DNA from: an uncultured Uliginosibacterium sp.
Lineage (GTDB): Bacteria; Pseudomonadota; Gammaproteobacteria; Burkholderiales; Rhodocyclaceae
NCBI GenBank assembly: GCA_945957295.1
Contig: CAMFLH010000013.1
Span: 1-37,824, forward strand
Direction: 5' to 3'
Length of the DNA: 37,824 bases
The position numbers and the translations under genes were made by a program. Below, piece after piece: positions 1 through 7,666 of this stretch. The notes below the pieces were generated by a model. It saw only the letters and a list, made by a program, of their open reading frames with translations. It was not told the origin of the DNA and did no database searches. Numbering within the stretch: the first letter of the stretch is position 1; every line of letters starts with the position of its first letter.

Positions 1-48
1 CGAGATTCCTCTACGTCTCGTGGGCTCGGAGATGTGTATAAGAGACAG
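1..48 (+). other. Illumina Nextera i7 adapter (non-genomic)
   Basis: Bases 1-6 match the end of the P7 primer (CGAGAT). Bases 7-14 (TCCTCTAC) fit an 8-base i7 index. Bases 15-29 match the Nextera read-2 adapter (GTCTCGTGGGCTCGG). Bases 30-48 match the Tn5 mosaic end AGATGTGTATAAGAGACAG exactly. The order and spacing are those of a tagmentation library molecule. Although the last 19 bases are a transposon end, this is synthetic sequence left by incomplete trimming, not a resident mobile element. Confidence 0.98.
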
Positions 49-126
49 TGGCGATTCCGCGCTGCCGACTAGACGGAGGTGGCCGGGCGATGCGGATATC
101 GGTTCAGCTAGCAATCCACACCGGCG

Positions 127-921
127 TTAAGGTTTGTACGGTAGATCTGGCGCATGGCGCCGCCAGATGTCTGCGGCTGCGCCGGACTTGATGATGGCCG
201 CCAGTTCTTTGTTGAATTCAGGCAGTAGTTTGGCGGCAGGGCTGCCAAGCGCTGCGATCAGATGTTTAGCAGGGGCGCGGGCATTGGGAACGGCGGCGTG
301 GGCCAATGCGGGATCACGCAGGTGGTCTTCCCCAAGGTACTTGTAACCGCTGATGACTTCCAGCTCTTCGACGAAGTAGTCGCACCGGCCTGCTTTGAGC
401 TTGCGAATCATCGCCTCGTAGGTTGTCACCCCCAGGTCGAGATCGTCGGGTTTGAGCCCGTAGTGGGCGTAGCTGGCGCCGATCATGCCGCAGCCTTGAT
501 AGCGCTTGAGATCAGTGACCGAGCGAATCTCCAGCGGCTTGTCTTGTCGGAAGAAGACCTGTGGGGTGAGGGTGTTGTAGTGCGCCGAATAGGCGAAGCG
601 CTTGGCGCGCTCAGGGTCCGCGTAGGCATCCATCGCATAGTCGAACTCGCCGGCCTCTACCAGCTTCAGGCAGCGCACCCAGGGGACATTTCCCGTGAAG
701 TCGACGCGTACGCCAAGGCGATTGAAGATCGTCCTGACAAGATCGACCGAGGCCCCCGTGAATGCCTCGGTCTTCTTCCCGCTTGCATCGCGTGTCCAGT
801 AAGTCCAAGGCGGTGGATCGGGATCAGCGCAGACCTTGACCACGCCGTCGGCAGGCGCTGCGACGGCGGTCGTGGGGAGCAGAGCCAGGGCGAGAATCAG
901 CGTGAGCGCTTTTGCCATCAT
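127..921 (-). CDS. Periplasmic solute-binding protein, family 3 (amino-acid type)
   Basis: A 264-residue protein with a clear signal peptide: a short basic start, a Leu/Ala-rich core, and likely cleavage after AVAAPA near residue 23. The mature part reads like a family 3 extracellular solute-binding domain (SBP_bac_3) over most of its length, with VKVCADPDPPPWTY at the start and later segments such as FDYAMDAYADPERAKRF and KAGRCDYFVEELE. No ABC permease or ATPase gene is adjacent, so it may be an orphan binding protein. The chemoreceptor gene lies directly upstream on the same strand, so a role in ligand sensing is possible but inferred. The ATG at 921 follows a GAGG about 15 bases upstream; the next codon is also ATG (918). 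The substrate cannot be read from the sequence. Confidence 0.8.
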   Translation of the reverse strand: MMAKALTLILALALLPTTAVAAPADGVVKVCADPDPPPWTYWTRDASGKKTEAFTGASVDLVRTIFNRLGVRVDFTGNVPWVRCLKLVEAGEFDYAMDAYADPERAKRFAYSAHYNTLTPQVFFRQDKPLEIRSVTDLKRYQGCGMIGASYAHYGLKPDDLDLGVTTYEAMIRKLKAGRCDYFVEELEVISGYKYLGEDHLRDPALAHAAVPNARAPAKHLIAALGSPAAKLLPEFNKELAAIIKSGAAADIWRRHAPDLPYKP

Positions 922-1007
922 CTTGATAACGAATACCTCGGGTGCAGGGGCCGTGTAATCCCCTCTATGTCGAACCCTCGTCGGGCCGGGCCGCCCCGCG
1001 GTGCTGG

Positions 1008-2669
1008 CTAGACGCGGAAGCGGTCGGCCGCCTGATGCATGGCTTGGGATAGCGTGCTGAGGTCGTGTGACGCTTCACGCGTTTCCCGCATCGCCTCGGT
1101 ATTTTCTTCGCTCATGGCGGAGATCACTTCAACCTGCTTGGCGATCAGTTCGCTGGCTGAGCTTTGTTCCTTGAGCGCGTTGCGGATATCCCGAGAAACG
1201 CCCAGCACTTGGCGCGAACCCCCTTGGATGCTCTCCATGGCGGTGCCCGCGGCGCTGGTGACCTCGGCGGTCTCGCCAACTTGTTGGACGAGGGCATGCA
1301 TTTCGCTGATCGCGTTGCGGCTTTCTGCCTGAATAGAGGTGATCAGGCCGCTGATCTCGCCAGTGGCGTTGGTCGTGCGTTCGGCCAGTTTGCGTACCTC
1401 GTCGGCCACGACCGCGAAACCCCGACCTTGTTCGCCTGCACGGGCCGCCTCGATGGCTGCGTTGAGAGCCAGCAGGTTGGTCTGGTCGGCAATCTCTTTG
1501 ATGACCCGGGCAATACTGCCGATTTCCTCTGTCCGCTGTCCGAGTGTCTCCATCGACTGCGATGTGCTCCGAACGGTACTCGCCATCGAATCCATGCGCT
1601 GAACTGTCTCACCGATGACGCGGCCACCACTTTCGGCTTGATCGAGCGACGTCTGCGCCGTGTTCTCCGCCGCTGTGGCCGCATCAGAAACGTGGGAGGC
1701 GGTAACCGCCAGCTCTTCAACCGATGCGGCCATGCTGTTGGTGGCATCGTTCTGACTGGCGACCGACGACGCCAGCGTATCGACCGAGTGCGTCAGCGAG
1801 CCCGCGGTGCGAAGCACCGCCTCTGCACTTTGCTTCATGCTGCCAACGACGGTCTGGAACTCTTCGAGCAACGCGTTAACCGCGCTGGCGACCTGACCCA
1901 TCTCGTCACGGCCGTGCAGCGGGATCCGGCGTGTCAGATCGAGTTCTGCGCGTGCCTGTTCGGTGGTTCGCTGCACGACGGCGATCTGATGCACGATACG
2001 GCGGGACGCGGTCAGCGCCAGTGCCAGCGCGATTACCGCGGCGAGCACCGTAACCGTTATGAGAAAGTTGCGTGCCTGCAGGTAGTTCGTGCGCCCCTCG
2101 GCGATTTGCGCTTCGAGGTGCGCCCGCTCGCCTTTTTCCATGCGAGCCACCACGTCGGCCATAGCCTTGGCGGCAGGGCGATCCTTGCCCTTGAGCTGCG
2201 CATCGAGTTTGAGCCCCGCACCGGGGTCGCCCTTGTCGAAACCGCCGAGTGCGCTTTGGTACAACGCACCGAGTGCTGCATGCTCCTTGATTACGGCGTC
2301 GAGCATTTGCAGGACGTCCGCATTGTTAGGGTCGTTCTCGGCCTTGATGGCGTCGCGCGTTTTGGTAAGCCCCTCCTGCACAGCAGCCTGGCGCCCTGAG
2401 AAGGCTTGGACATGCTTGTCGTATTCGGCGGCGTCGTTGCCACGAATGAGGATGTTCTTCCATTCTTGCACTTGGGTCTTGAAGTCGACGGCGGCCGTTT
2501 CTACGGCGACGAGTTGTCGCATGCCGTCGCTGACATCCTGCAATGCCGCCTCTTGCCGCGCATCGACGCGGGCCAGCGTGACAATGCCAAACAGGGCCGC
2601 CACCAGGATGCCGAGCACGGCGACTGCGCCGAGTAGCCAGACCTGGGCCTTGATGGTGATGTCCTTCAT
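1008..2669 (-). CDS. Methyl-accepting chemotaxis protein
   Basis: A 553-residue transmembrane chemoreceptor. TM1 (about residues 10-33) is followed by a helical periplasmic ligand domain of the four-helix-bundle type (about 34-195), TM2 (about 200-222, rich in Ala/Val/Leu), a HAMP linker (about 222-275) and a long signalling coiled coil to the C-terminus. The hairpin tip that contacts CheA/CheW is well conserved ([19 protein letters not shown], then [18 protein letters not shown]). There is no C-terminal NWETF-type pentapeptide for CheR/CheB docking. The start has a strong Shine-Dalgarno (GGGAGGAG). The gene lies 86 bases upstream of a solute-binding protein gene on the same strand, which may provide its ligand; that link is inferred. 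The ligand is unknown. Confidence 0.95.
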   Translation of the reverse strand: MKDITIKAQVWLLGAVAVLGILVAALFGIVTLARVDARQEAALQDVSDGMRQLVAVETAAVDFKTQVQEWKNILIRGNDAAEYDKHVQAFSGRQAAVQEGLTKTRDAIKAENDPNNADVLQMLDAVIKEHAALGALYQSALGGFDKGDPGAGLKLDAQLKGKDRPAAKAMADVVARMEKGERAHLEAQIAEGRTNYLQARNFLITVTVLAAVIALALALTASRRIVHQIAVVQRTTEQARAELDLTRRIPLHGRDEMGQVASAVNALLEEFQTVVGSMKQSAEAVLRTAGSLTHSVDTLASSVASQNDATNSMAASVEELAVTASHVSDAATAAENTAQTSLDQAESGGRVIGETVQRMDSMASTVRSTSQSMETLGQRTEEIGSIARVIKEIADQTNLLALNAAIEAARAGEQGRGFAVVADEVRKLAERTTNATGEISGLITSIQAESRNAISEMHALVQQVGETAEVTSAAGTAMESIQGGSRQVLGVSRDIRNALKEQSSASELIAKQVEVISAMSEENTEAMRETREASHDLSTLSQAMHQAADRFRV

Positions 2670-2869
2670 GCCAACTCCTCCCTTGGATCGCGAGGAACTA
2701 ACGGCACCCGGCGTCGTTGCTTGAGCGATTGCGGCGAGTGCGGGTTCCTTGGTTTCATGGGACTCCCGCCGTCAGCACCAGCGCGGTGCAGTCGGGGGGG
2801 TGAAGTCTTCGACGGTGTTGCTCTTGCCGTTCAAAGTGCGCGATTTACCTCATCGCGAGCGTCCGCGCG

Positions 2870-3658
2870 CTAGCGGTTACTGCCGTGGGCGGTGCTACCC
2901 GATGTGTTCGCATGCATGCGAAGCTGTTGGTTGAACGACTCAATGGTGCTGGCGGGGACTTTGAAACTGCAAAGCAGGTGCCGCCACTCGCCGGGTGGGG
3001 TGTCGGGGAAGATGAGGTAAGCAAAGACCTCGGGGTGCAGCCCCTTTTGCAGCAGCGTCTGCGTTGCCTCTTGCGTGGTCATCAACAGCGCGTCGGCCAT
3101 CCCTTCATGCAGCATGCGCACAATGGACTGTGCTTCGTCGTAGGCGGCTACGTTGGCCGCAGCCCGCTTGGCGAGTAAGGCGTTGATGGCGGAACCGTAC
3201 GAGTAGCCTTCCTTGATCAGCAGTCGCATGCTTCGATCGCCGAGCGCAGCAGACAAGCTGCCGTAACGGCGAAACTTCGGCTCGGCGCTTTTCGGCACCA
3301 CAAGCGCCATCTGTTCGTTTTGCAGAATCGGCTGCGAAAAGCGGCCGTAGGCTTCGCGCTCGGCATCGCGGAATGCTGCGGCCATGCAGTCGCGCCCCGT
3401 GTTCGCGCGCACGATCGCCAGTTGACGGCGAAATGGTGTCTCGACCCATACGAAGGGAATGCCGGCGCGCTTGAACGCACTGGACACTGGCGTCACAAGC
3501 GTCCCCGTGAGCGCTCCATGGTCGACGTACGAGTAAGGCGCTCGCGGGTTGTACAGCAGCGAAATCGGTTCTTCGGCGCGGGCGCTCGTCGCCATCAGCC
3601 CGAGCGCCAGAAGCACGATGCAACGGCGTGACGACACCCCGGAAGCGGTATGGGCCAT
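2870..3658 (-). CDS. Periplasmic binding-protein-like protein
   Basis: A 262-residue secreted protein. The N-terminus has Arg-Arg, a hydrophobic stretch (CIVLLALGLMATSARA) and a probable cleavage site near residue 28. The rest resembles the family 3 solute-binding fold, with an opening strand (ISLLYNPRAPYSYVD), a central LLIKEGYSYGSAIN segment and a late GMADALLMTTQEA. Homology is weaker than for the first binding protein in the window. Proteins of this diverged type are common near GGDEF proteins and chemoreceptors in betaproteobacteria, often without transport partners. Its ATG overlaps the TGA of the upstream gene (ATGA), so the two are translationally coupled. The exact ligand and role are unknown. 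Confidence 0.65.
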   Translation of the reverse strand: MAHTASGVSSRRCIVLLALGLMATSARAEEPISLLYNPRAPYSYVDHGALTGTLVTPVSSAFKRAGIPFVWVETPFRRQLAIVRANTGRDCMAAAFRDAEREAYGRFSQPILQNEQMALVVPKSAEPKFRRYGSLSAALGDRSMRLLIKEGYSYGSAINALLAKRAAANVAAYDEAQSIVRMLHEGMADALLMTTQEATQTLLQKGLHPEVFAYLIFPDTPPGEWRHLLCSFKVPASTIESFNQQLRMHANTSGSTAHGSNR

Positions 3659-4125
3659 CAGCTGCTCGCGATGGCGTCTGGGTCAGGAGCCTGTAAGCCC
3701 GCTGCGGCTTGCCTCAGCCAATCGTTGCCTGAGCTGCCGGGGCTTAAAAAGGCGTGCGAGACTTCGATGAGCAGGCGTTTTGCGAGCGCTTCCTGGTCAT
3801 CGAATATCCGCTGGGTGAGGGGCAGCAGTCGATCGAGCAAGGCCGGAAGATGCTGATGCGCTTTCATGCGAAACAGCACGGCAAACCGACAGGGGGCGAG
3901 TTCGGTGGCGACATCGGAGAGCCGAATGCTGTTGGCGAGCGTCGCGATCATGCCGGCCGACAGATTCAGCATTTGCGGGCCGGGGACGACAGCAGCAGGC
4001 TCCGCCAGCTGTACCTGAAAGACGACAATGACCGCGGCATCGTCGGCTCGTCGGTCCGTCGCTTGCTTGTGGATGATGCGGCGGAAGTCGTCCGCGGCGA
4101 CAAAGGGCCCCAGTGCTGTTGTCAC
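3658..4125 (-). CDS. Small protein, possible degenerate GGDEF-like domain
   Basis: A 155-residue protein that I do not recognise with confidence. The order of elements recalls a GGDEF (diguanylate cyclase) fold: an early hydrophobic strand (AAVIVVFQVQL), a helix (LSAGMIATLANSIRLSD), then a strand where GGDEF proteins read R-x-GGDEF-AVLL but this one has LAPCRFAVLFRM, followed by an amphipathic helix (LPALLDRLLPLTQRIF). The active-site GGDEF is absent, so it could not make c-di-GMP; at most it could bind a nucleotide or a partner. No signal peptide or membrane segment is seen. The stop overlaps the start of the periplasmic binding-protein-like gene, which supports a real, co-translated gene. 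The start at 4125 is the first available; a later one is possible. Confidence 0.5.
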   Translation of the reverse strand: MTTALGPFVAADDFRRIIHKQATDRRADDAAVIVVFQVQLAEPAAVVPGPQMLNLSAGMIATLANSIRLSDVATELAPCRFAVLFRMKAHQHLPALLDRLLPLTQRIFDDQEALAKRLLIEVSHAFLSPGSSGNDWLRQAAAGLQAPDPDAIASS

Positions 4126-4445
4126 ACCTTCACCTCATCGAGTCCTGTGGTAGATCTGCCCGGTTGCACGGTGCTCGGCCAAACCTTTAACGGCGCGACG
4201 CGCGGCTTCACTTCCTTGCGTCAACGTCCCCGCGATCATTCGCTTGAGCAAAGAATGTCACAGCCGTTCCTCTTGCGCATTGAAGTTCGGGCAAGCCTCA
4301 GGTTATGCGTCGTGCCGCGGCCCGCGTTATCGGCATCAATCCAGCGCAATTCTCTCGAACGCGCTGAGTTGGAACTGCAAGAGCCCCATGCTAGCCGCTT
4401 GCGCAACGTGGGCTCTGGTCGCATTTTCTTTGATGCTCGTATACC
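4126..4445. other. Divergent intergenic region, no gene seen
   Basis: About 320 bases separate the minus-strand sensory genes from dmeR. Plus-strand reading through this stretch is only the non-coding 5' extension of the dmeR frame and shows no domain. It should carry the promoters for both directions. No convincing -35/-10 pair could be picked by eye, apart from a possible -10 (TATACC, 4440-4445) abutting the DmeR operator. Confidence 0.5.
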
Positions 4446-4462
4446 ATACCCCCCTAGGGTAT
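4446..4462 (+). promoter_or_regulatory. Probable DmeR/RcnR-family operator
   Basis: The sequence ATACCCCCCTAGGGTAT is an inverted repeat (ATACCC / GGGTAT) around a C-rich core, ending 14 bases before the dmeR ATG. RcnR, FrmR, InrS and DmeR proteins are known to bind AT-flanked C/G-tract sites of this kind. Its position between a possible -10 and the regulator start fits autorepression of dmeRF that is relieved by metal. The assignment is by pattern only. Confidence 0.75.
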
Positions 4463-4476
4463 GTGATGAGTGCGCC

Positions 4477-4755
4477 ATGAGCCACACGATCCGTGAGAAA
4501 ACCAAGTTGTTGGCCAGGGTGCGGCGCATCCGGGGCCAGGTGGAAGCGCTTGAGCGCGCGCTCGACACCGAGAAGGGGTGTGCAGAGATCCTTCACCAGA
4601 TTGCAGCTACACGTGGCGCAATCAGCGGGCTGATGGCCGAGGTGCTCGAGGAGCATATTCGTACCCACATCGCCGACCCATCGATCGCCTCCGACGACGA
4701 GCGCACCAAGGGCGCGGACGAGTTGATCGACGTCCTGCGGGCCTACATCAAGTGA
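4477..4755 (+). CDS. dmeR: DmeR, Ni/Co-sensing repressor of the RcnR/CsoR family
   Basis: A 92-residue all-helical DNA-binding repressor. The metal ligands known from E. coli RcnR are all present at the expected positions: His3, Cys35, His60 and His64. That set points to Ni(II)/Co(II) sensing rather than Cu(I) (CsoR) or formaldehyde (FrmR, which lacks His64). The ORF track merges it with a long upstream non-coding stretch. The ATG at 4477 gives the normal family length and places His3 correctly, so I use it. It is followed directly by a CDF exporter gene, the arrangement of the Rhizobium dmeRF operon. An operator-like repeat lies just upstream. Apo-protein would repress the operon, and metal binding would release it. 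Confidence 0.93.
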   Translation: MSHTIREKTKLLARVRRIRGQVEALERALDTEKGCAEILHQIAATRGAISGLMAEVLEEHIRTHIADPSIASDDERTKGADELIDVLRAYIK

Positions 4756-4763
4756 ATGCCAAG

Positions 4764-5765
4764 ATGAGTACCGAGAACATTTCGAACTGGGTCCATGACC
4801 ACGTCTTCGATACCGGCAACGACGCCGCCGAACGAGGCACGCGGGTGGTCATGTGGATCACCGCTGTCACGATGGTGGTCGAAATCGTGGCGGGATGGTG
4901 GTTCAACTCGATGGCGCTGCTTGCCGATGGCTGGCACATGAGCTCCCACGCGGTGGCCATCGGCTTGTCGGCATTTGCCTACGCGACGGCACGCCGCTAC
5001 GCCAAAGACCCGCGCTTCGCCTTTGGCACTTGGAAAATTGAGATTCTCGGCGGTTTCGCCAGCGCGATTTTCCTTGTTGGCGTGGCCGTCCTGATGTTGA
5101 TCGGCTCAGTGGAGCGGATCGTTGCGCCTCAACCGATCCAGTATCGCGAGGCGATCGTGATTGCGATCCTTGGTTTGGCTGTCAATCTGGTGTGCGCGCT
5201 GATTCTTGGCAAAGCGCATCACCACGGTCATGGTCATTCCCATGGTCATGACCATGGGGGTGCCCACGCTGAGCATCATCATGACCATCACCACCATCAT
5301 CACGATCTCAACCTGAAGTCTGCCTATCTGCACGTGGTTGCCGATGCCGCGACGTCGGTGTTGGCGATTGCGGCGCTTTGTGGAGGCTGGATCTTCGGCT
5401 GGTCGTGGCTGGACCCGATCATGGGCATGGTGGGCGCTGTGTTGGTGGCGGTATGGGCCAAGGGGCTGATCGCGGAGACCGGCAAGGTCTTGCTCGATCG
5501 TGAAATGGATCATCCGGTCGTGGATGAGATCCGCGAGGTCGTCGAGTGTGATAACCAGACCGGTGACACGCGGATTGCCGATTTGCACGTCTGGCGCGTC
5601 GGAAAGCAGGTCTACTCTTGTGCGATGACGGTCGTGACACGCGACAACTCACTGACACCCGACGAGATACGCAGGCGCCTGTCCGTCCATGAGGAGGTCG
5701 TGCATTCGACGATCGAAATTCATCATCGTCGCGATGGGTCGGACCCAGCGCTGCAGACGCTGTGA
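4764..5765 (+). CDS. dmeF: DmeF, His-rich CDF divalent metal/proton exporter
   Basis: A cation diffusion facilitator of 333 residues with about six transmembrane helices. TM2 carries ADGWHMSSH (His-x3-His with a nearby Asp) and TM5 carries HVVAD (His-x3-Asp), the transport-site pattern of the DmeF group. Between TM4 and TM5 lies a very His-rich cytoplasmic loop (many HGH, HDH and HHH runs, about 30 residues) typical of DmeF. The C-terminal domain is the usual cytoplasmic CDF domain. DmeF proteins export Co(II) and Ni(II) from the cytoplasm. It is cotranscribed with dmeR: a GTG at 4752 would overlap the dmeR stop (GTGA), while the ATG at 4764 is 8 bases after it. I use the ATG; the difference is four residues. 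Confidence 0.93.
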   Translation: MSTENISNWVHDHVFDTGNDAAERGTRVVMWITAVTMVVEIVAGWWFNSMALLADGWHMSSHAVAIGLSAFAYATARRYAKDPRFAFGTWKIEILGGFASAIFLVGVAVLMLIGSVERIVAPQPIQYREAIVIAILGLAVNLVCALILGKAHHHGHGHSHGHDHGGAHAEHHHDHHHHHHDLNLKSAYLHVVADAATSVLAIAALCGGWIFGWSWLDPIMGMVGAVLVAVWAKGLIAETGKVLLDREMDHPVVDEIREVVECDNQTGDTRIADLHVWRVGKQVYSCAMTVVTRDNSLTPDEIRRRLSVHEEVVHSTIEIHHRRDGSDPALQTL

Positions 5766-5871
5766 CAGTGCTTGGTGCGCCTACGCGCTCAGGCGCGCGA
5801 CCATGTTGTGCTTCGGCAGTGCATGGTCAGCCTGTGACGCGCCGCGTTCTCTGTTGATACACTCCGCCGCC

Positions 5872-6228
5872 ATGCGACCCTTCGTCTTCGTCCTGCTGCT
5901 CGTGTTCTTGCCGCTCCAGTCCGTCTGGGGTGCGGCAGCGAGCTATTGTGGGCATGAGTCTGACGCGGCGACCAAGCATTTCGGCCATCACGAGCACAAG
6001 CACCAGCAAGGCAAGGCCGAGCGCAGCACCGACAGCAAGGGTAGCGCCAAGGCAGGCACGTTCGGCGACTTCGACTGCGCGACCTGCCAGCTGAGCGCGC
6101 CGACACTTACCGCCGACCTCGTCGCGGGCATCGCGCCGGCCGCCGCGCCGCCGCAATTCAGCTACCACCGTAGCGACCTCTCGCATATTCCCGCAGGGCC
6201 GGAACGGCCCGATCGCGCGCTCGCCTGA
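5872..6228 (+). CDS. czcI: CzcI-family small exported His/Cys protein
   Basis: A 118-residue protein with a signal peptide (RPFVFVLLLVFLPLQSVWG). The mature part is small and rich in His and charged residues (GHHEHKHQQGK), with a Cys pair in DCATCQLSAP. This is the pattern of CzcI, a poorly understood small protein encoded at the head of czcCBA clusters and thought to act in regulation or periplasmic metal handling. The ORF track starts it far upstream; the ATG at 5872 opens directly onto the signal peptide. It lies about 106 bases after dmeF and 124 bases before czcC, so it may have its own promoter. Confidence rests mainly on context and composition. Confidence 0.75.
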   Translation: MRPFVFVLLLVFLPLQSVWGAAASYCGHESDAATKHFGHHEHKHQQGKAERSTDSKGSAKAGTFGDFDCATCQLSAPTLTADLVAGIAPAAAPPQFSYHRSDLSHIPAGPERPDRALA

Positions 6229-6352
6229 TTCCCGGCGAGCCCATCTCTTCACGCGTTTCTCCGTGAGCTGACCCTCAGGCGTCCAGCCTGTCGGCGGCCG
6301 TATCGCGCTCGCCGGATCTCCCACGTCCTTTCGTGTTACTCAGGAGAATCCG

Positions 6353-7666
6353 ATGCGATTCAAGTATCTCGTCGCGGCCACGCTATGGGCCGCGACTCAA
6401 GGGGCGAGTCTCGCCCAGAACACCGTCGTGCCACTGGCCGCCGAGCCAGCCCAACGCGCGCTCACACTCGACGAGGCGTGGCGCCGGGCCGAACAGGCCA
6501 ACCCGGCGCTGTGGCGCAAGGCCGCCGAGCAAGTCGCAGTCGAGGGGGCGGCGCAGGATGCACGCCCGCTCCTCTTCAACAACCCGCAGATCAGCTGGGA
6601 AGGCACCCGGCGCGAGGTCCCCCTGAGCGGGGCGCCGGATGAGCGCCGCAAGGAGTGGTCGGCGGGGCTCTCGCAGACGCTGGAGATCGGTGGGCAGCGC
6701 AGCTATCGCGTGTCCGCCGCCGAGGCGGCGATCACCGCACACGGGGCTGAGCTGGAGAGTCTGCGGCGCGACCTGCGTGTGCGCGTTGCCCAGCAGTTCT
6801 ATCGGGTGCAGGCGTTGCAGCAGCGGCTTGGCGTCGAGGAAGCCGCGCTCGCGTTGTTCGAGCAGACCGCGTCGGCGGTGGCCAAACGGCGTGCGGCGGG
6901 CGAAGACACCAAGCTCGATGCGAACGTCGCCGTAGTGGAAGCGGAACGCGCGCGCAGTCAGTTCGACGCCACCCGCGAGCAACTGATCGAAGCGCGCGAT
7001 GAACTTGAGGCGACGCTGCAGTTGCCGGCGGGCAGTCAGCCGGCGGTGTCAGCGGATCTTGCCGACGCACTCGCTCAGCCCCTCCCGGCGCTGGCCCCTT
7101 TGCTCTCGGCCTTGCCGATGCAGCCCGGCCAGCGAGCACTCACCGCGCAGGAGGAAGGTGCCCGAGCAAAGCTGGGCCTGGAACGTGCCAGCCGCATTCC
7201 GGATGTCACCCTGGGCTTGAGCCTTGGGCGCGAGGGCGCGGCCGACGCCCGCGAGCGCTTGACGACGCTGTCGCTGTCCGTGCCCCTACCACTGTTCAAA
7301 CGCAACGCGAGCGGGGTCGGCGAGGCGAGCGCGGCCTTGTTGCAAGCACAGATCGAACGCGAGCGCGGCTTGCGAGACGGTGAGGCGGCTGTACGCAGCC
7401 TGCACTTGCGACTGCAGAGCCTGCAGCGCCGCGTGCAGCGGCTGCAGAGCGTGGTTGCCCCAACGCTGGCGAGTAACGCACAGCTTTCCGAAAAGTCGCT
7501 GCGCGCTGGGCAGATCGGCCTGCTCGAACACATCGTCGTCAGCCGGCAGGCGCTTGACGCCCGCCGCGACCTGATCGACGCCCAACTCGACTTCCAGAAC
7601 ACACGCCTCGCACTGATGCAGGCCGCCGGCCAGGCGCTGGCCCCCGAACAAGGAACACAACCATGA
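6353..7666 (+). CDS. czcC: CzcC-like outer-membrane efflux protein (TolC family)
   Basis: A 437-residue outer-membrane factor of an RND tripartite pump. It has a signal peptide (VAATLWAATQGASLAQ) and two OEP-type repeats of long coiled-coil helices. TLDEAWRRAEQANPAL opens the first repeat, and the matching second repeat runs through LERASRIPDVTLGLSLGRE to LLEHIVVSRQALDARRDLIDAQLDFQ. It would form the trimeric channel through which CzcA expels metal. A good Shine-Dalgarno (AGGAGA) precedes the ATG. The stop overlaps the czcB start (ATGA), which indicates translational coupling. The family identification is firm. The specific name czcC rests on the czcB/czcA partners. Confidence 0.9.
   Translation: MRFKYLVAATLWAATQGASLAQNTVVPLAAEPAQRALTLDEAWRRAEQANPALWRKAAEQVAVEGAAQDARPLLFNNPQISWEGTRREVPLSGAPDERRKEWSAGLSQTLEIGGQRSYRVSAAEAAITAHGAELESLRRDLRVRVAQQFYRVQALQQRLGVEEAALALFEQTASAVAKRRAAGEDTKLDANVAVVEAERARSQFDATREQLIEARDELEATLQLPAGSQPAVSADLADALAQPLPALAPLLSALPMQPGQRALTAQEEGARAKLGLERASRIPDVTLGLSLGREGAADARERLTTLSLSVPLPLFKRNASGVGEASAALLQAQIERERGLRDGEAAVRSLHLRLQSLQRRVQRLQSVVAPTLASNAQLSEKSLRAGQIGLLEHIVVSRQALDARRDLIDAQLDFQNTRLALMQAAGQALAPEQGTQP

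Noticed and set aside
30-48. Tn5/IS50 transposon end
   Set aside because: The 19-base mosaic end is preceded by Illumina index and adapter sequence and followed by no transposase, so it is a library artefact.
1164-2399. 411-residue ORF antisense to the chemoreceptor gene
   Set aside because: The minus-strand frame encodes a complete chemoreceptor; the plus-strand ORF has no domain.
3754-4755. 333-residue ORF containing dmeR at its C-terminus
   Set aside because: Only the last 92 residues show a family. The operator and the RcnR-like start at 4477 show that the upstream part is the open, non-coding strand opposite the 155-residue gene and spacer.
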